From positions 992,001 through 1,056,000 of the forward strand of contig NZ_JACIDS010000001.1 in the NCBI RefSeq assembly GCF_014196455.1: 64,000 nucleotides of DNA. The letters run 5' to 3'. Below, piece after piece: positions 44,723-56,253 of this stretch (its first letter is position 1; every line of letters starts with the position of its first letter). The notes beneath the pieces were generated by a model. That model saw only the letters and a list, made by a program, of their open reading frames with translations. It did not search any database and was not told where the DNA came from. The position numbers and the translations under genes were made by a program. This DNA is from Kaistia hirudinis (GTDB taxonomy: Bacteria; Pseudomonadota; Alphaproteobacteria; Rhizobiales; Kaistiaceae).

Positions 44723-45328
44723 TTATCGGGTAACGGCCTTCTCGTCAAGATGGGCGAGCGTCTTTTCGACATCCCGCCAGACTTCGTCGATGGGCCGCAT
44801 GCCATCCAGCTCGATCAACCGGCCCCGCGCCTTGTAGTAAGGCGCGATCTGCGCGGTATCACGATCATAGGCCGCAAGACGGGTCTTGAAGACCTCCGGA
44901 TCGTCATCCTTGCGAACCGGCTCGCCGCGCGCCTTCGTCTCCTCGGCGCGCTTGACGATGCGATCGATCAGCTTGGAACGATCGACCTTGAGCTCCACGA
45001 CAATGTCGAGCACCAGGCCCTTCTTCGCCAGCATCGCCTCGAGTGCATCGGCCTGGGCGATCGTGCGGGGGAAGCCGTCGAGAATGAAGCCCTTGCGGGC
45101 ATCCGCCTCGTCGATCCGGTCCGCGACGATGCCGATCACCACCTCGTCCGGGACGAGATTGCCGGCATCCATGATCGCCTTGGCCTTGAGGCCGACCGGC
45201 GTTCCCGCCTTGACCGCCGCCCGGAGCATGTCGCCCGTCGACAATTGCGGAATGCCGAAGCGCTCGACAATCCGTGCCGACTGGGTGCCCTTGCCGGCAC
45301 CCGGCGGTCCGAGCAGGATCAGCCTCAT
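44723..45328 (-). CDS. adk: Adenylate kinase
   Basis: A 201-residue enzyme that interconverts ATP+AMP and 2 ADP. The P-loop is [10 protein letters not shown] (residues 7-16), the AMP-binding block [10 protein letters not shown] follows, and [10 protein letters not shown] is present. The LID between [10 protein letters not shown] and [11 protein letters not shown] is short and has no zinc cysteines. Start overlaps the secY stop by four bases, so the two are coupled. About 170 bases separate it from rpsM. Confidence 0.97.
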   Translation of the reverse strand: MRLILLGPPGAGKGTQSARIVERFGIPQLSTGDMLRAAVKAGTPVGLKAKAIMDAGNLVPDEVVIGIVADRIDEADARKGFILDGFPRTIAQADALEAMLAKKGLVLDIVVELKVDRSKLIDRIVKRAEETKARGEPVRKDDDPEVFKTRLAAYDRDTAQIAPYYKARGRLIELDGMRPIDEVWRDVEKTLAHLDEKAVTR

Positions 45329-46656
45329 CGTCTCTTCCCCTTGAGCTTAGCCTTCTTCACGAGCCCTTCATATTGATGCGCAAGCAGGTGTCCCTGCACC
45401 TGTGACACGGTGTCCATCGTGACATTCACCACGATGAGCAGCGACGTGCCGCCGAAATAGAAGGGAACATGGGTGGCCGAGATCAGGAATTCGGGCAGCA
45501 GGCAGACGATGATCAGGTAGGCCGCGCCGAGCACTGTGATTCGGGTGAGCACATAGTCGATATACTCGGCCGTGCGCTGGCCCGGACGAATGCCCGGAAC
45601 GAAGCCGCCGTGCTTCTTCAGATTGTCCGCGGTGTCGACCGGATTGAACACGATCGCCGTATAGAAGAACGCGAAGAACGCGATCATCGCCGCATAGAGC
45701 AGCATATACAGCACCGTGCCGTGGCCGAGCAGCGCGACGATCGAGTTGAACCAGCCGGGGCCCTGCCCTGCCGTGAAATTCGCGACGGTCGCCGGCAGCA
45801 GCAGCAGGGACGAGGCGAAGATCGGCGGGATGACGCCGGCGGTGTTCAGCTTCAGCGGCAGATGCGACGACTCACCCTGGAACATCCGGTTGCCGACCTG
45901 GCGCTTCGGATACTGGATGATGAGGCGGCGCTGCGCGCGCTCCATGTAGACGATGAAGGCGATCGCCGCGACGGCGACGACGGCCACCAGCAGGATGACC
46001 CAGGTCGCGATCGCGCCCTGACGGCCGAGCTCGAGAACGCTCGCCAGTGCATGCGGCAGGTTCGCGACGATGCCGGCGAAGATGATCAGCGAGATGCCGT
46101 TACCGATGCCGCGCGACGTGATCTGCTCACCGAGCCACATCAGGAACATCGTGCCGCCGGTCAGCGTCAGCACGGTCGTGATGCGGAAGAACAGGCCGGG
46201 ATCGATGACGATATTCGAACCGCCCTCGAGGCCGACGGAAATGCCGTAGGCCTGCACGACGGCGAGCAGCACCGTGCCGTAGCGCGTGTACTGGTTGATG
46301 ATCTTGCGTCCCGCCTCGCCTTCCTTCTTCAGGGCATCGAGCGAGGGGACGATCGACGTCATCAGCTGGATGATGATCGACGCCGAGATATAGGGCATGA
46401 TTCCGAGCGCGAAGATCGCCATACGGCCGACCGCGCCACCCGAGAACATGTTGAAGAGGCCGAGAATGCCGGACTGCTGGTTCTGGAAGGCGCTCGACAG
46501 CGCCTCCGGATTGATGCCCGGCAGCGGAATATAGGTGCCGAGGCGATAGACCAGCAGCGCGCCGAGCGTGAACCAGATGCGCTTCTTCAGTGCATCGGCC
46601 TTGGCGAACGCGCCAAAGTTCAGATTGGCCGCGAGTTGTTCAGCCGCAGATGCCAT
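45325..46656 (-). CDS. secY: Preprotein translocase subunit SecY
   Basis: A 443-residue inner-membrane channel with ten transmembrane helices. Conserved segments are [22 protein letters not shown] near the start, [16 protein letters not shown], and the plug-facing [12 protein letters not shown]. Partners SecE and SecG are elsewhere. Located in the spc operon after rplO with a 114-base gap, coupled to adk by a four-base overlap. Confidence 0.98.
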   Translation of the reverse strand: MASAAEQLAANLNFGAFAKADALKKRIWFTLGALLVYRLGTYIPLPGINPEALSSAFQNQQSGILGLFNMFSGGAVGRMAIFALGIMPYISASIIIQLMTSIVPSLDALKKEGEAGRKIINQYTRYGTVLLAVVQAYGISVGLEGGSNIVIDPGLFFRITTVLTLTGGTMFLMWLGEQITSRGIGNGISLIIFAGIVANLPHALASVLELGRQGAIATWVILLVAVVAVAAIAFIVYMERAQRRLIIQYPKRQVGNRMFQGESSHLPLKLNTAGVIPPIFASSLLLLPATVANFTAGQGPGWFNSIVALLGHGTVLYMLLYAAMIAFFAFFYTAIVFNPVDTADNLKKHGGFVPGIRPGQRTAEYIDYVLTRITVLGAAYLIIVCLLPEFLISATHVPFYFGGTSLLIVVNVTMDTVSQVQGHLLAHQYEGLVKKAKLKGKRR

Positions 46657-46770
46657 TCACCGCTCCGATCGGGCCCGAGGCGCGGGCCCAGTACCCCCAA
46701 CATGAGGGGCTTACGTGGTCCCTCGAAGGCACGACATCAAGCCGCGCCTTCGACCGGATCGCAAGCGGCT

Positions 46771-47256
46771 TTACGCCGCTTCGGTCTCAGCAACAGCCGC
46801 GGCGAGCAGCTTGACCGAACCGCCAGCCTTTTCGACCGCCTCGAGTGCGGGCTTCGACGCACCGGCAACCTCGAAGGTCACGGCGCCCTTGAGCTCGCCC
46901 GGGCCGAGAAGGCGCAGGCCGTCCTTGACGCGGCGCAGAACGCCGGCCTCGACCAGGACTTCGACGGTGATCGGCTTCGCCGTATCCAGCTTGCCGGCGT
47001 CGATCGCCTTCTGGATGCGGCCGAGGCTGATCTCGTTGTAGTCCTTGGCGAAGATATTGGTGAAACCGCGCTTCGGCAGGCGACGATGCAGCGGCATCTG
47101 GCCGCCCTCGAAGCCCTTGATCGCAACGCCGGTGCGCGACTTCTGGCCCTTGACGCCACGCCCACCGGTCTTGCCCTTGCCGGAGCCGATGCCGCGACCA
47201 ACCCGGATGCGATCCTTGTGAGCGCCCGGATTGTCAGTGATCTCGTTCAGCTTCAT
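46771..47256 (-). CDS. rplO: 50S ribosomal protein L15
   Basis: A 161-residue protein. The N-terminus [16 protein letters not shown] and the Gly-rich [15 protein letters not shown] block are diagnostic. The Ala-rich C-terminal end is typical of the order. Between rpmD (19 bases upstream) and secY. Confidence 0.97.
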   Translation of the reverse strand: MKLNEITDNPGAHKDRIRVGRGIGSGKGKTGGRGVKGQKSRTGVAIKGFEGGQMPLHRRLPKRGFTNIFAKDYNEISLGRIQKAIDAGKLDTAKPITVEVLVEAGVLRRVKDGLRLLGPGELKGAVTFEVAGASKPALEAVEKAGGSVKLLAAAVAETEAA

Positions 47257-47275
47257 CGAACTGTCCTCTCGCGGA

Positions 47276-47488
47276 TCACGCCTCGTCCACGACGCGGACG
47301 AGGTGCGACACCTTGGCGATCATGCCCCGAACCGCAGGGGTGTCCTGCAGCGTCGCGCGGCGGCGGATCCTGTTGAGGCCGAGGCCGATCAGCGTAGCGC
47401 GCTGCTCGGCCGGCCGGCGAATCGGGCTTCCCGTCTGCTCGACGACGATCGTCTTAGCAGCGCTGGTGCCGTCGGTCTTCTTGGCCAT
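47276..47488 (-). CDS. rpmD: 50S ribosomal protein L30
   Basis: A 70-residue protein with the conserved [14 protein letters not shown] and [13 protein letters not shown] short N-terminal [10 protein letters not shown] extension is present. Located between rpsE and rplO. Confidence 0.95.
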   Translation of the reverse strand: MAKKTDGTSAAKTIVVEQTGSPIRRPAEQRATLIGLGLNRIRRRATLQDTPAVRGMIAKVSHLVRVVDEA

Positions 47489-47515
47489 CGTCCATAATCC
47501 TCGAATTCGGGCCTA

Positions 47516-48064
47516 TCAGGCCTCGGCAGCCGCAACCTCGACCGCGTCGCCGCGGCGGGACTGCAGAACCGAAACCTTGATGCCGCGACGGGCCGCGACG
47601 GAGCGCGGGCTGTCCTCGGCGGCGAGCGCCGCAAACGTGGCACGCACCATGTTGTACGGGTTGGACGAGCCCATCGACTTCGCGACGACGTCCTGGACGC
47701 CGAGCGTCTCGAACACGGCGCGCATCGGGCCGCCGGCGATGATGCCGGTGCCGGGCGGTGCGGCGCGCAGGAAAACGCGACCGGCGCCGTGGCGACCGAA
47801 CACGTCGTGATGCAGCGTGCGACCGTCGCGCAGCGGCACGCGGACCAGCGAACGCTTGGCGGCCTCGGTCGCCTTGCGGATCGCTTCCGGAACCTCACGC
47901 GCCTTGCCGTGGCCGAAGCCGACCCGGCCCTTCTGGTCGCCGACGACGACGAGGGCCGCGAAGCCGAACCGCCGTCCGCCCTTCACCACCTTCGCGACGC
48001 GATTGATGTGAACGAGCTTGTCGACGAATTCGCTGTCGCGCTCTTCCCGCTGCTCTCTTGCCAT
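47516..48064 (-). CDS. rpsE: 30S ribosomal protein S5
   Basis: A 182-residue protein important for decoding fidelity and mRNA helicase activity. The double-stranded RNA-binding region has [16 protein letters not shown] and the C-terminal domain [16 protein letters not shown]. Start chosen at 48064 ([10 protein letters not shown]) over an upstream in-frame ATG at 48076. Spectinomycin-contact loop appears normal. Confidence 0.97.
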   Translation of the reverse strand: MAREQREERDSEFVDKLVHINRVAKVVKGGRRFGFAALVVVGDQKGRVGFGHGKAREVPEAIRKATEAAKRSLVRVPLRDGRTLHHDVFGRHGAGRVFLRAAPPGTGIIAGGPMRAVFETLGVQDVVAKSMGSSNPYNMVRATFAALAAEDSPRSVAARRGIKVSVLQSRRGDAVEVAAAEA

Positions 48065-48112
48065 CGAAAGATCCAATCGTCTTGTTGTTTCGCTAGATGC
48101 GCCCGAGGCGCA

Positions 48113-48469
48113 TCAGAAATCGAGACCGCCTTCGCGAGCTCCGTCGGCCAGCGCCTTCACGCGGCCGTGATACAGATACGGCCCGCGATCGAACACCACC
48201 TGCGTGACGCCCGCCGCCTTGGCGCGCTCGGCAATCAGCTTGCCCACCACCTCGGCGGCCGCCTTGTCGGCGCCGGTCTTCAGCGAGGAGCGCAGATCCT
48301 TCTCGAGCGTGGACGCCGAGGCGATCGTGTGCCCGGCCGCGTCGTCGATCACCTGAGCATAGATATGCTCGGACGAACGATGCACGCTGAGGCGCGGACG
48401 TCCCGACGCGACCTTCCGGATCGCACGGCGGACGCGCGCGGCGCGCCGATCCTTGATCGTATTGGCCAT
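48113..48469 (-). CDS. rplR: 50S ribosomal protein L18
   Basis: A 118-residue 5S rRNA-binding protein. [19 protein letters not shown] starts the protein at 48469, and [19 protein letters not shown] is the conserved C-terminal block. The upstream extension of the frame overlaps rplF and is not used. Confidence 0.96.
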   Translation of the reverse strand: MANTIKDRRAARVRRAIRKVASGRPRLSVHRSSEHIYAQVIDDAAGHTIASASTLEKDLRSSLKTGADKAAAEVVGKLIAERAKAAGVTQVVFDRGPYLYHGRVKALADGAREGGLDF

Positions 48470-48480
48470 GACGGTCTCCG

Positions 48481-49014
48481 TTACTTCTTCTTGCCTTCCT
48501 TGCGGAAGATCACTTCGTTCGCGTACTTGACGCCCTTGCCCTTGTAGGGCTCCGGACCGCGGAATTCGCGGATCTCGGCGGCGACCTGACCGACACGCTG
48601 ACGATCGATGCCCGAGATCAGGATCTCGGTCGGCTTGGCGCACTGGATCGTGATGCCGGCCGGGATCGGATAGACCACGTCGTGGCTGTAGCCCAGTGCC
48701 AGCTGCAGGTTGGTTCCCTGCACGGCAGCGCGGTAGCCGACGCCGTTGATCTCGAGCTTCTTGGAGAAGCCGTCCGTCACGCCCTTCATCAGGTTGGCGA
48801 TCATCGTGCGCGACATGCCCCAGGCAGCCCGCGAGGGCTTGCTGTCGTCACGCGGCGCGACGTTCACGCCGCCCTCGCCCAGCTCCACCGTGACATGCTC
48901 GGTGAAATTGAACGTAAGCTCGCCCTTCGGTCCCTTAACGGACACCGTCTGGCCATTGATGGTGGCCGTAACGCCTTTCGGCACCGCCACCGGCTTCTTT
49001 CCGATACGAGACAT
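48481..49014 (-). CDS. rplF: 50S ribosomal protein L6
   Basis: A 177-residue protein near the sarcin-ricin loop. [15 protein letters not shown] at the start and the C-terminal [16 protein letters not shown] are diagnostic. Two repeated alpha/beta domains of about 85 residues each are expected from length. Confidence 0.97.
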   Translation of the reverse strand: MSRIGKKPVAVPKGVTATINGQTVSVKGPKGELTFNFTEHVTVELGEGGVNVAPRDDSKPSRAAWGMSRTMIANLMKGVTDGFSKKLEINGVGYRAAVQGTNLQLALGYSHDVVYPIPAGITIQCAKPTEILISGIDRQRVGQVAAEIREFRGPEPYKGKGVKYANEVIFRKEGKKK

Positions 49015-49054
49015 CAGATCAATCCGTCCGGTTCGTGTTTCGCGTTAAACCAGA

Positions 49055-49453
49055 TCAGAATACCTGGCACAGAACTTCGCCGCCGACATTCTGCTCGCGG
49101 GCGTCGGCATCCGACATGACGCCCTTCGGCGTCGAGAGGATGGAGACGCCGAGGCCATTCTTGACCCGCGGAATGTTCTTAACCGAAGCGTAGACACGCC
49201 GACCGGGCTTCGACACCCGCTCGATCGTCCGGATGACCGGCTCGCCGTCGAAATACTTCAGTTCGATCTCGATTTCGGCCTTGCCGTCACCGTGATCGAC
49301 CATGGCAAAGCCACGGATGTAGCCCTCGGACTGCAACACGCCGAGCACGTTGTGGCGCAGCTTCGAAGCCGGGGTCGAAACCTTCGACTGCCGACGAAGC
49401 TGTGCGTTACGGATGCGGGTGAGCATATCACCCAGAGGATCGGTCATTGTCAT
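49055..49453 (-). CDS. rpsH: 30S ribosomal protein S8
   Basis: A 132-residue 16S rRNA-binding protein. [18 protein letters not shown] and the C-terminal [16 protein letters not shown] are diagnostic. In E. coli S8 represses the spc operon at the rplE site; no matching structure was checked here. The first residues MTMTD allow a start two codons later. Confidence 0.97.
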   Translation of the reverse strand: MTMTDPLGDMLTRIRNAQLRRQSKVSTPASKLRHNVLGVLQSEGYIRGFAMVDHGDGKAEIEIELKYFDGEPVIRTIERVSKPGRRVYASVKNIPRVKNGLGVSILSTPKGVMSDADAREQNVGGEVLCQVF

Positions 49454-49466
49454 CGGACCGTTCTCC

Positions 49467-49772
49467 TTACCAGCTCGACTTGACCAGGCCCGGGATCAAT
49501 CCCAGCGACCCGAGTTCGCGCAGTGCGATACGCGACATCTTCAGCTTGCGATAGACACCGCGCGGACGCCCGGTGACCTCGCAGCGGTTGCGAATGCGCG
49601 TCGGCGAGGAGTTGCGGGGCAACTCAGCCAGCTTGAGGCGCGCCTGAAAGCGCTCCTCCAGCGGCAGCGACTCGTCGTTCGCGATCGCCTTCAGCTTCGA
49701 GCGACGGCCCGAATACTGCTTGGCGAGCTTGCGGCGCCGATCGTTCTTCTCGATGGAGCTCTTCTTAGCCAT
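49467..49772 (-). CDS. rpsN: 30S ribosomal protein S14
   Basis: A 101-residue, zinc-independent (long, cysteine-poor) S14. [16 protein letters not shown] starts it and [19 protein letters not shown] lies near the end. No short zinc-binding paralogue is in the window. Confidence 0.97.
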   Translation of the reverse strand: MAKKSSIEKNDRRRKLAKQYSGRRSKLKAIANDESLPLEERFQARLKLAELPRNSSPTRIRNRCEVTGRPRGVYRKLKMSRIALRELGSLGLIPGLVKSSW

Positions 49773-49795
49773 ATCAGTCTCGTCCTCTCGGCTCG

Positions 49796-50353
49796 TTACT
49801 GGCGGAACGGGAAGTTGAGCGCCTTCAGCAGCGCCCGGGCTTCCTCGTCCGTCTTCGCGGTGGTGCAGACGATCACGTCCATGCCCCAGACCTGATCAAC
49901 CTTGTCGTAGTTGATCTCCGGGAAAATGATGTGCTCCTTGATGCCCATGGCATAGTTGCCACGGCCGTCGAAGCTCTTCGGGTTCAGGCCGCGGAAGTCA
50001 CGCACGCGCGGCAGCGCGATGGTGACCAGGCGATCCAGGAACTCGTACATGCGCGTCTTGCGCAGCGTGACCTTGCCGCCGATCGGCATGTTCTCGCGCA
50101 CCTTGAAGGTCGCGATGGACTTGCGAGCACGCGTCAGGGCGGGCTTCTGACCGGCGATCATCGCCAGGTCGCCGAGCGCCGACGTCACCTTCTTGGAGTC
50201 GTTCACCGCCTCGCCGACGCCCATGTTCAGGACGATCTTGTCGAGGCGCGGAACCTCCATCGGGTTCTTGTAGCCAAATTCAGCGACGAGCTTCTCGCGA
50301 ACCTCGTCCTGGTAGAACTTCCTGAGCCGCGGCTCGTAAGCTGCCTCAGCCAT
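49796..50353 (-). CDS. rplE: 50S ribosomal protein L5
   Basis: A 185-residue 5S rRNA-binding protein. [16 protein letters not shown] and [17 protein letters not shown] are conserved. Its start lies inside the end of rplX (eight-base overlap), indicating coupled translation. Confidence 0.97.
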   Translation of the reverse strand: MAEAAYEPRLRKFYQDEVREKLVAEFGYKNPMEVPRLDKIVLNMGVGEAVNDSKKVTSALGDLAMIAGQKPALTRARKSIATFKVRENMPIGGKVTLRKTRMYEFLDRLVTIALPRVRDFRGLNPKSFDGRGNYAMGIKEHIIFPEINYDKVDQVWGMDVIVCTTAKTDEEARALLKALNFPFRQ

Positions 50354-50663
50354 CGATCACATCTCCCGAACGCTTTGCGACGCGTTGCTTGCGCCCGTCT
50401 TCGGTCACCTTGAAGCCAACCCGGGTCGGCTTGCCGTCCTTGGGGTCGGCAACGGCGATGTTCGAGACATGGATCGGCAGCTCTTTCGAGATGATGCCGC
50501 CCTGCTCGCTCGCCGTCTGCTTCTGATGCTTGCGGCCAACATTGATGCCGCGCACCACCGCGCGCTGCTCGTCGGGGATCACCCGCAGAACTTCGCCCGT
50601 CTTGCCCTTATCCTTGCCGGCCAAGACGACGACGTTGTCGCCCTTCTTAATCTTAGCGGCCAT
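50346..50663 (-). CDS. rplX: 50S ribosomal protein L24
   Basis: A 105-residue assembly-initiator protein. The KOW motif is [20 protein letters not shown] and the [13 protein letters not shown] block follows. The stop overlaps the rplE start by eight bases and the start lies one base after rplN. Confidence 0.97.
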   Translation of the reverse strand: MAAKIKKGDNVVVLAGKDKGKTGEVLRVIPDEQRAVVRGINVGRKHQKQTASEQGGIISKELPIHVSNIAVADPKDGKPTRVGFKVTEDGRKQRVAKRSGDVIDG

Positions 50664-50664
50664 A

Positions 50665-51033
50665 TCACAGCACCTCCGGCGCGAGCGAGATGATCTTCAT
50701 GTGGTTCTTCGCGCGCAATTCGCGCGGAACCGGTCCGAAGATACGGGTCCCGATCGGCTCCTTCTGATTGTTGATCAAGACGGCGGCGTTCTTGTCGAAC
50801 CGGATGACGCTGCCGTCCGGACGGCGGATATCCTTCGCCGTGCGCACGACGACCGCCTTCATCACGTCGCCCTTCTTGACGCGGCCGCGCGGAATGGCCT
50901 CCTTGATCGACACGACGATGACGTCGCCGACCGATGCGTATTTCCGCTTCGAACCGCCGAGAACCTTGATGCACATCACACGACGAGCGCCGGAATTATC
51001 CGCCACGTCGAGGTTAGTTTGCATCTGAATCAT
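50665..51033 (-). CDS. rplN: 50S ribosomal protein L14
   Basis: A 122-residue protein. [19 protein letters not shown] at the start and [17 protein letters not shown] are diagnostic. It lies at the subunit interface. A 63-base gap separates it from rpsQ. Confidence 0.97.
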   Translation of the reverse strand: MIQMQTNLDVADNSGARRVMCIKVLGGSKRKYASVGDVIVVSIKEAIPRGRVKKGDVMKAVVVRTAKDIRRPDGSVIRFDKNAAVLINNQKEPIGTRIFGPVPRELRAKNHMKIISLAPEVL

Positions 51034-51096
51034 GACTGGCCGCCTACTTTCCTGGTCGCTACCGCGCCAATCGGCGCAGCCACGACGAACCTCTTC

Positions 51097-51345
51097 TTAT
51101 TTGCCGTCCGTCAGCTCGGTGCCGACAACGACCCAGCGCTTGTTCTTCGAGATCGGCTTCGTCTCCTCGATGAAGACCTGGTCGCCGACCTTGTAGGTGT
51201 TGCCCTCGTCATGGGCGTGATACTTCTTCGAACGACGCACCGTCTTCTTCATGACCGGGTGCGTAAAGCGCCGCTCGACGAGAACGACAACAGTCTTGTC
51301 GTTCTTGTCGCTGACGACGCTGCCCTGCAGAACGCGTTTCGGCAT
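51097..51345 (-). CDS. rpsQ: 30S ribosomal protein S17
   Basis: An 82-residue early 16S rRNA binder. It starts [18 protein letters not shown] at 51345; the longer frame to 51432 overlaps rpmC and is rejected. The [16 protein letters not shown] block is conserved. Confidence 0.96.
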   Translation of the reverse strand: MPKRVLQGSVVSDKNDKTVVVLVERRFTHPVMKKTVRRSKKYHAHDEGNTYKVGDQVFIEETKPISKNKRWVVVGTELTDGK

Positions 51346-51355
51346 CCTCGTCTCC

Positions 51356-51556
51356 TCAGCGCTTGTCCGCCGCGCTCTTCTGCGCGGCGATGGTCTTGAT
51401 TCTGGCGATGTCGCGGCGAACCTGCCGGACACGCGCCGTGTTCTCGAGCTGGCCGGTCGCCCGCTGAAAGCGCAGGTTGAACTGCTCCTTCTTCAGGTTC
51501 GCGAGTTCCGTCTCGAGCTGATCGGCGGTCTGGAGCCGAATATCCTTGGCCTTCAT
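51356..51556 (-). CDS. rpmC: 50S ribosomal protein L29
   Basis: A 66-residue helical protein at the tunnel exit. [18 protein letters not shown] and [18 protein letters not shown] are diagnostic. The start at 51556 is used instead of an ATG 30 bases upstream. Confidence 0.95.
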   Translation of the reverse strand: MKAKDIRLQTADQLETELANLKKEQFNLRFQRATGQLENTARVRQVRRDIARIKTIAAQKSAADKR

Positions 51557-51582
51557 GGCTGTCGTCCTCGTCGGTCCGCCGA

Positions 51583-51996
51583 TCACTCGGCGATGCGCTG
51601 CACGAAGCGCGTCTTGATCGGGAGCTTGGCGGCACCGAGACGGAGCGCCTCGCGGGCGGTCTCCTCGTCGACTCCGTCGATCTCGAACATGATGCGGCCG
51701 GGCTTGACGCGCGACGCCCAGTATTCCGGAGCGCCCTTGCCCTTGCCCATGCGGACTTCGGTCGGCTTCGACGTGACCGGAACATCCGGGAACACGCGGA
51801 TCCAGACACGGCCGGCACGCTTCATGGCACGGGTGATCGCGCGGCGAGCCGCCTCGATCTGGCGCGCCGTGACGCGCTCCGGCTCCAGCGCCTTCAGGCC
51901 GAAACCGCCGAAGTTCAGGTCCGTACCACCCTTGGCGACGCCATGGATGCGGCCCTTGAACTGCTTGCGGAACTTGGTGCGCTTCGGTTGCAGCAT
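51583..51996 (-). CDS. rplP: 50S ribosomal protein L16
   Basis: A 137-residue protein near the A-site t[19 protein letters not shown] starts it; [20 protein letters not shown] is the conserved loop reaching the peptidyl transferase centre. Lies between rpsC and rpmC. Confidence 0.97.
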   Translation of the reverse strand: MLQPKRTKFRKQFKGRIHGVAKGGTDLNFGGFGLKALEPERVTARQIEAARRAITRAMKRAGRVWIRVFPDVPVTSKPTEVRMGKGKGAPEYWASRVKPGRIMFEIDGVDEETAREALRLGAAKLPIKTRFVQRIAE

Positions 51997-52030
51997 TTTC
52001 GTTCTCTCTCGACTTCAGCCGGTTCCGACC

Positions 52031-52747
52031 TTACGCCGCGTTATCGCGACGACGGCCACCCGAGCCGGAGCCCTGTTCATTGCCTTCGGTCTGGCGACGC
52101 TCGGACGCCATCGGATCGTGCTCCAGGATCTCGCCCTTGAAGATCCAGACCTTGATGCCGCAGGCGCCGTACGCGGTATGCGCCGTTGCCGTGCCGTAAT
52201 CAATGTCCGCACGAAGCGTGTGCAGCGGAACGCGGCCCTCGCGGTACCACTCCAGACGCGCGATCTCGGCGCCGCCGAGGCGGCCCGACGCGTTGATGCG
52301 GATACCCTCGGCGCCAAGACGCATCGCCGACTGGACCGAGCGCTTCATGGCGCGACGGAACGCGACGCGGCGCTCGAGCTGCTGGGCGATCGAAGCGGCC
52401 ACCAGGTTCGCGTCGATCTCCGGCTTGCGGACCTCCACGATATTGATGTGCACTTCGCTGTCCGTCAGCTTGCCGACGATCTTGCGCAGCTTGTCGATAT
52501 CGGCGCCCTTCTTGCCGATGACGATACCCGGGCGAGCCGAGTGGATCGTCACGCGGCACTTCTTGTGCGGGCGCTCGATTACGATCTTGGAGACCGCAGC
52601 CTGCTTCAGCTCCTTGAGGAGCGCGGCACGGATGCGCTGGTCCTCGTGGAGCAGCTTGCCGTATTCGCCCTTGTTGGCGAACCAGCGGCTGTCCCAGGTC
52701 CGGTTGATGCCGAGCCGAAGGCCGATCGGATTGACTTTCTGGCCCAT
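52031..52747 (-). CDS. rpsC: 30S ribosomal protein S3
   Basis: A 238-residue head protein at the mRNA entry channel. [20 protein letters not shown] begins it, and the KH motif [14 protein letters not shown] is present. The C-terminal tail is Gly/Arg/Gln-rich. The start overlaps the rplV stop by one base (TGATG). Confidence 0.97.
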   Translation of the reverse strand: MGQKVNPIGLRLGINRTWDSRWFANKGEYGKLLHEDQRIRAALLKELKQAAVSKIVIERPHKKCRVTIHSARPGIVIGKKGADIDKLRKIVGKLTDSEVHINIVEVRKPEIDANLVAASIAQQLERRVAFRRAMKRSVQSAMRLGAEGIRINASGRLGGAEIARLEWYREGRVPLHTLRADIDYGTATAHTAYGACGIKVWIFKGEILEHDPMASERRQTEGNEQGSGSGGRRRDNAA

Positions 52748-53127
52748 CAGGCGGCCTCCTCAGCTTCACGCACGACGATCGTCAGGTGCGAAAACGGCTT
52801 CTCGATCCGGCCGACGCGACCGCGGGCCCGCGGCGAAAACCGCTTCATGACCATTGCCTTGCCCACGAAGGCTTCGGCAACGACAAGAGCGTCCACGTCG
52901 AGATCGTGATTGTTCTCGGCGTTGGCGATCGCACTCTCGAGCGTCTTCTTCACGTCGCGTGCAATGCGCTTCTCCGAGAAGGTCAGGTCCGCGAGAGCGG
53001 TGCTGGCCTTCTTGCCCCGGATCAGCTGGGCGACGAGATTGAGCTTGCGCGGAGAGACACGGATCATGCGCGTCATCGCGCGCGCCTCGGTGTCCTTCAG
53101 CGCGCGTTCGCGCTTCGGCTTGCCCAT
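52747..53127 (-). CDS. rplV: 50S ribosomal protein L22
   Basis: A 126-residue tunnel-constriction protein. [17 protein letters not shown] starts it, and [17 protein letters not shown] plus the beta-hairpin [16 protein letters not shown] are conserved, the latter being the macrolide-contact loop. The stop is coupled to rpsC. Confidence 0.97.
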   Translation of the reverse strand: MGKPKRERALKDTEARAMTRMIRVSPRKLNLVAQLIRGKKASTALADLTFSEKRIARDVKKTLESAIANAENNHDLDVDALVVAEAFVGKAMVMKRFSPRARGRVGRIEKPFSHLTIVVREAEEAA

Positions 53128-53128
53128 C

Positions 53129-53407
53129 TTACTTCCTCTTCGCCTTCTTGTCGGCCGTATGGCCATAGTAGGTGCGAGTCGGCGAGAACTCGCCGAACTT
53201 GTGCCCGACCATGTCCTCGTTGACGAGGACCGGAATGTGCTTCTGGCCGTTGTAAACGCCGAAGGTCAGGCCGACGAACTGCGGAAGGATCGTGGAACGA
53301 CGGCTCCAAATCTTGATCACCTCGCTGCGGCCCGAAGAGCGGCTCTTCTCGGCCTTGCGAAGGAGGAAACCGTCGACGAACGGGCCTTTCCAGATGGAAC
53401 GAGACAT
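53129..53407 (-). CDS. rpsS: 30S ribosomal protein S19
   Basis: A 92-residue head protein. [20 protein letters not shown] and [15 protein letters not shown] are diagnostic. The rplV start follows immediately after the stop. Confidence 0.97.
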   Translation of the reverse strand: MSRSIWKGPFVDGFLLRKAEKSRSSGRSEVIKIWSRRSTILPQFVGLTFGVYNGQKHIPVLVNEDMVGHKFGEFSPTRTYYGHTADKKAKRK

Positions 53408-53419
53408 GGAAAGCCTCTC

Positions 53420-54256
53420 TTACTTGCTCTTGCGCAGATGACGGCTGCGCGCGATGAACTTGTCGGTCGACTTGTTGTTGCGGGTCTTCTTGCCCTTGGT
53501 GGGCTTGCCCCACGGGGTGACCGGATGACGGCCGCCCGACGTGCGGCCCTCGCCGCCACCGTGCGGATGGTCAACCGGGTTCATCGCGACGCCGCGCACG
53601 CTCGGACGCTTGCCGAGCCAGCGGTTGCGTCCCGCCTTGCCGATCGAAATATTCGAGTGATCCGGGTTCGACACCGCACCGACCGTCGCGAGGCAGGACT
53701 GGCTGACCAGACGCTGCTCGCCCGAGTTGAGGCGAAGGATCGCATAACCCTGATCGCGGCCGACATACTGCGCATAAGCGCCGGCCGAACGCGCGATCTG
53801 GCCACCCTTGCCGGGCTTCAGCTCGACATTGTGGACGATCGTGCCGACCGGCATGGCGCCGAGCGGCATGGTGTTGCCGGGCTTCACGTCGGCCTGGGCC
53901 GCCGAGATGACCGTGTCGCCGACCGCCAGGCGCTGCGGCGCCAGGATGTAGGAGAGCTCGCCGTCCGCATACTTGATCAGCGCGATGAACGCGGTGCGGT
54001 TCGGATCATATTCGATGCGCTCGACGACAGCCGGAATGTCCAGCTTGCGGCGCTTGAAATCGATGATGCGGTAGGCGCGCTTGTGACCGCCGCCACGACC
54101 ATAGGCCGTCACGCGACCCAGATTGTTGCGACCGCCGCTCTGCCGCAGGCCAACCGTCAGACCCTTGACCGGCTTGCCGGCGTAGAGCTCCGAGCGATCG
54201 ACGAGAACCAGCTGGCGCTGGCCTGGCGTGGTCGGCTTATAATGCTTGAGTGCCAT
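53420..54256 (-). CDS. rplB: 50S ribosomal protein L2
   Basis: A 278-residue protein essential for peptidyl transfer and subunit joining. [20 protein letters not shown] starts it, and the conserved histidine loop [11 protein letters not shown] lies near the C-terminus. Confidence 0.98.
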   Translation of the reverse strand: MALKHYKPTTPGQRQLVLVDRSELYAGKPVKGLTVGLRQSGGRNNLGRVTAYGRGGGHKRAYRIIDFKRRKLDIPAVVERIEYDPNRTAFIALIKYADGELSYILAPQRLAVGDTVISAAQADVKPGNTMPLGAMPVGTIVHNVELKPGKGGQIARSAGAYAQYVGRDQGYAILRLNSGEQRLVSQSCLATVGAVSNPDHSNISIGKAGRNRWLGKRPSVRGVAMNPVDHPHGGGEGRTSGGRHPVTPWGKPTKGKKTRNNKSTDKFIARSRHLRKSK

Positions 54257-54278
54257 GGCTTCAGCCTATTCTTCTTGC

Positions 54279-54572
54279 TCAGAGACCGGTCGACACGTCG
54301 ATCGAGTCACCCTCGGCCAGCGTCACGATCGCCTTCTTGACGTCGCTCTGCTTACCGACGATGCCGCGGAAGCGCTTGACCTTGCCCTTGCGCACCAGCG
54401 TGTTGACGCCGGTCACCTTGACCTTGAACAGCGCCTCGACGGCAGCCTTGATCTCGGGCTTGGTGGCGGTCTTCAGAACGTTGAAGACAACCTTGCTCTG
54501 CTCCGTCGCAATGGTCGACTTTTCGCTGAGCACCGGGCTGCGGATGATGTCGTAGTGGGTCGGCTTGCTCAT
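54279..54572 (-). CDS. rplW: 50S ribosomal protein L23
   Basis: A 97-residue tunnel-exit protein that docks trigger factor and [19 protein letters not shown] and KFRGIVGK-like bases ([11 protein letters not shown]) are visible. The start overlaps the rplD stop by four bases. Confidence 0.97.
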   Translation of the reverse strand: MSKPTHYDIIRSPVLSEKSTIATEQSKVVFNVLKTATKPEIKAAVEALFKVKVTGVNTLVRKGKVKRFRGIVGKQSDVKKAIVTLAEGDSIDVSTGL

Positions 54573-55189
54573 TTGAACCGCTCCTGCAGCGCTTCCACCG
54601 CGGCCTTGGTCAGAACCAGCTTCTCACGGCGCAGAATGTCGTAGACGTTGATGCCCTGGATCGGCAGCACGTCGATGTTCGGCACGTTGCGGGCCGCGAG
54701 GCCGAAATTCGCATTCACCTCGGCACCGTCGATGATCAGAGCATTCGCAAGCCCGAGCTTGGCGAAGCGCTCCTTGACCACCTTGGTCTTCGGCTGGTCG
54801 AGCACGACGTCGGAGACAACGACGAGATTCTCGCCCTTCACCTTGGCCGACAAAGCGTGCTTCAGCGCCAGGGCGCGGAACTTCTTCGTCAGGTCATGCG
54901 CATGGCTGCGGACGACCGGGCCGAACGCCTTGCCACCGCCGCGGAACTGCGGAGCGGTCTTGGCGCCGTGACGAGCACCGCCGGTGCCCTTCTGCTTGTA
55001 CATCTTCTTGGTCGTTCCGCTGACTTCGGAACGGCCCTTCGACTTGTGCGTGCCAGCCTGGCGCTTGGCGAGCTGCCAGCGAACCATGCGCTGCAAGATG
55101 TCGCTGCGCGGGTCGAGACCGAAGATCTCGTCCGAGAGCGAAATCTCGCCGGCCTCGGCGCCGTCGAGCGTCGTGACCTTGATATCCAT
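54569..55189 (-). CDS. rplD: 50S ribosomal protein L4
   Basis: A 206-residue protein lining the exit tunnel. The extended loop [14 protein letters not shown] is conserved. In E. coli L4 autoregulates the S10 operon; whether this occurs here is not known. The start overlaps the rplC stop by one base. Confidence 0.97.
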   Translation of the reverse strand: MDIKVTTLDGAEAGEISLSDEIFGLDPRSDILQRMVRWQLAKRQAGTHKSKGRSEVSGTTKKMYKQKGTGGARHGAKTAPQFRGGGKAFGPVVRSHAHDLTKKFRALALKHALSAKVKGENLVVVSDVVLDQPKTKVVKERFAKLGLANALIIDGAEVNANFGLAARNVPNIDVLPIQGINVYDILRREKLVLTKAAVEALQERFK

Positions 55190-55905
55190 TATTCGGTCTC
55201 CTTCGCTTCGACCGCTGCCTCGGCAGCCGCGCGCAGCTTGATGGCGCCGGGAACCGGGACATCCTTCGGCAGAGCGCGCTTGACCGCGTCGCGAACCTCG
55301 ATCCAGCCACCCTTCGAACCGGGAACCGAGCCCTCGACCATGATCAGGCCGCGCTCGACATCCGTACGGATGACCTTGAGATTCTGCGTGGTGACGCGGA
55401 CATCACCCATGTGGCCGGCCATCTTCTTGTTCTTGAAGACCTTGCCGGGATCCTGGCGCTGACCCGTCGAACCATGAACGCGGTGCGAGACCGAGTTACC
55501 ATGAGTCGCGCGGCCGCCACCAAAATTGTGACGCTTCATGACGCCGGCAAAGCCCTTGCCGATCGACACACCCGACACGTCGACGAACTGGCCGACGACG
55601 AAGTGCTCGGCCGTCAGTTCGGCGCCGATCTCGATCAGGTTGTCCGGCGATACACGGAACTCGACGACCTTGCGCTTGGGCTCGACTTCAGCCTTCGCAA
55701 AGTGGCCGCGTTCGGCCTTCGGCGTGTTCTTGACCTTGGCGAGGCCGGAGCCCAGCTGCACCGCGGTGTAGCCGTTCTTGTCTTCCGTACGGTGGGCGAC
55801 AACCTGACAATTGTCGAGCTTGAGCACGGTGACCGGCACCTGCTCGCCCGCATCCGTATAGATGCGGGTCATGCCCAGCTTCTGTACGATCAATCCAGAG
55901 CGCAT
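55189..55905 (-). CDS. rplC: 50S ribosomal protein L3
   Basis: A 238-residue assembly-initiator. [18 protein letters not shown] starts it at 55905; an upstream ATG at 55947 overlaps rpsJ and is not used. The loop [18 protein letters not shown] contains the methylatable Gln region of the family. Confidence 0.97.
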   Translation of the reverse strand: MRSGLIVQKLGMTRIYTDAGEQVPVTVLKLDNCQVVAHRTEDKNGYTAVQLGSGLAKVKNTPKAERGHFAKAEVEPKRKVVEFRVSPDNLIEIGAELTAEHFVVGQFVDVSGVSIGKGFAGVMKRHNFGGGRATHGNSVSHRVHGSTGQRQDPGKVFKNKKMAGHMGDVRVTTQNLKVIRTDVERGLIMVEGSVPGSKGGWIEVRDAVKRALPKDVPVPGAIKLRAAAEAAVEAKETE

Positions 55906-55921
55906 CTTGTCCTCGCTCGCC

Positions 55922-56230
55922 TCAGAGCTTGATTTCGACGTCCACACCGGCAGCGAGGTCGAGCTTCATCAGCGCGTCCACGGTCTGCGGGGTGGGATCG
56001 ACGATGTCGAGAAGGCGCTTATGAGTGCGCATCTCGAACTGCTCGCGGCTCTTCTTGTCGATATGCGGCGACCGGTTCACGGTGAACTTCTCGATCTGAG
56101 TCGGCAGCGGCACGGGGCCGACGACGCGGGCACCGGTACGCTTGGCCGTGTTCACGATCTCGCGCGTCGAGGCATCGAGAATTCGATGATCGAACGCTTT
56201 GAGCCGGATCCGGATATTCTGACCGTTCAT
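55922..56230 (-). CDS. rpsJ: 30S ribosomal protein S10
   Basis: A 102-residue protein, also the NusE transcription factor partner of Nus[20 protein letters not shown] and [20 protein letters not shown] are diagnostic. First gene of the S10 part of the cluster, following tuf after a hairpin. Confidence 0.98.
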   Translation of the reverse strand: MNGQNIRIRLKAFDHRILDASTREIVNTAKRTGARVVGPVPLPTQIEKFTVNRSPHIDKKSREQFEMRTHKRLLDIVDPTPQTVDALMKLDLAAGVDVEIKL

Positions 56231-56253
56231 CGATTTGTGTCCTCAAGAAACGT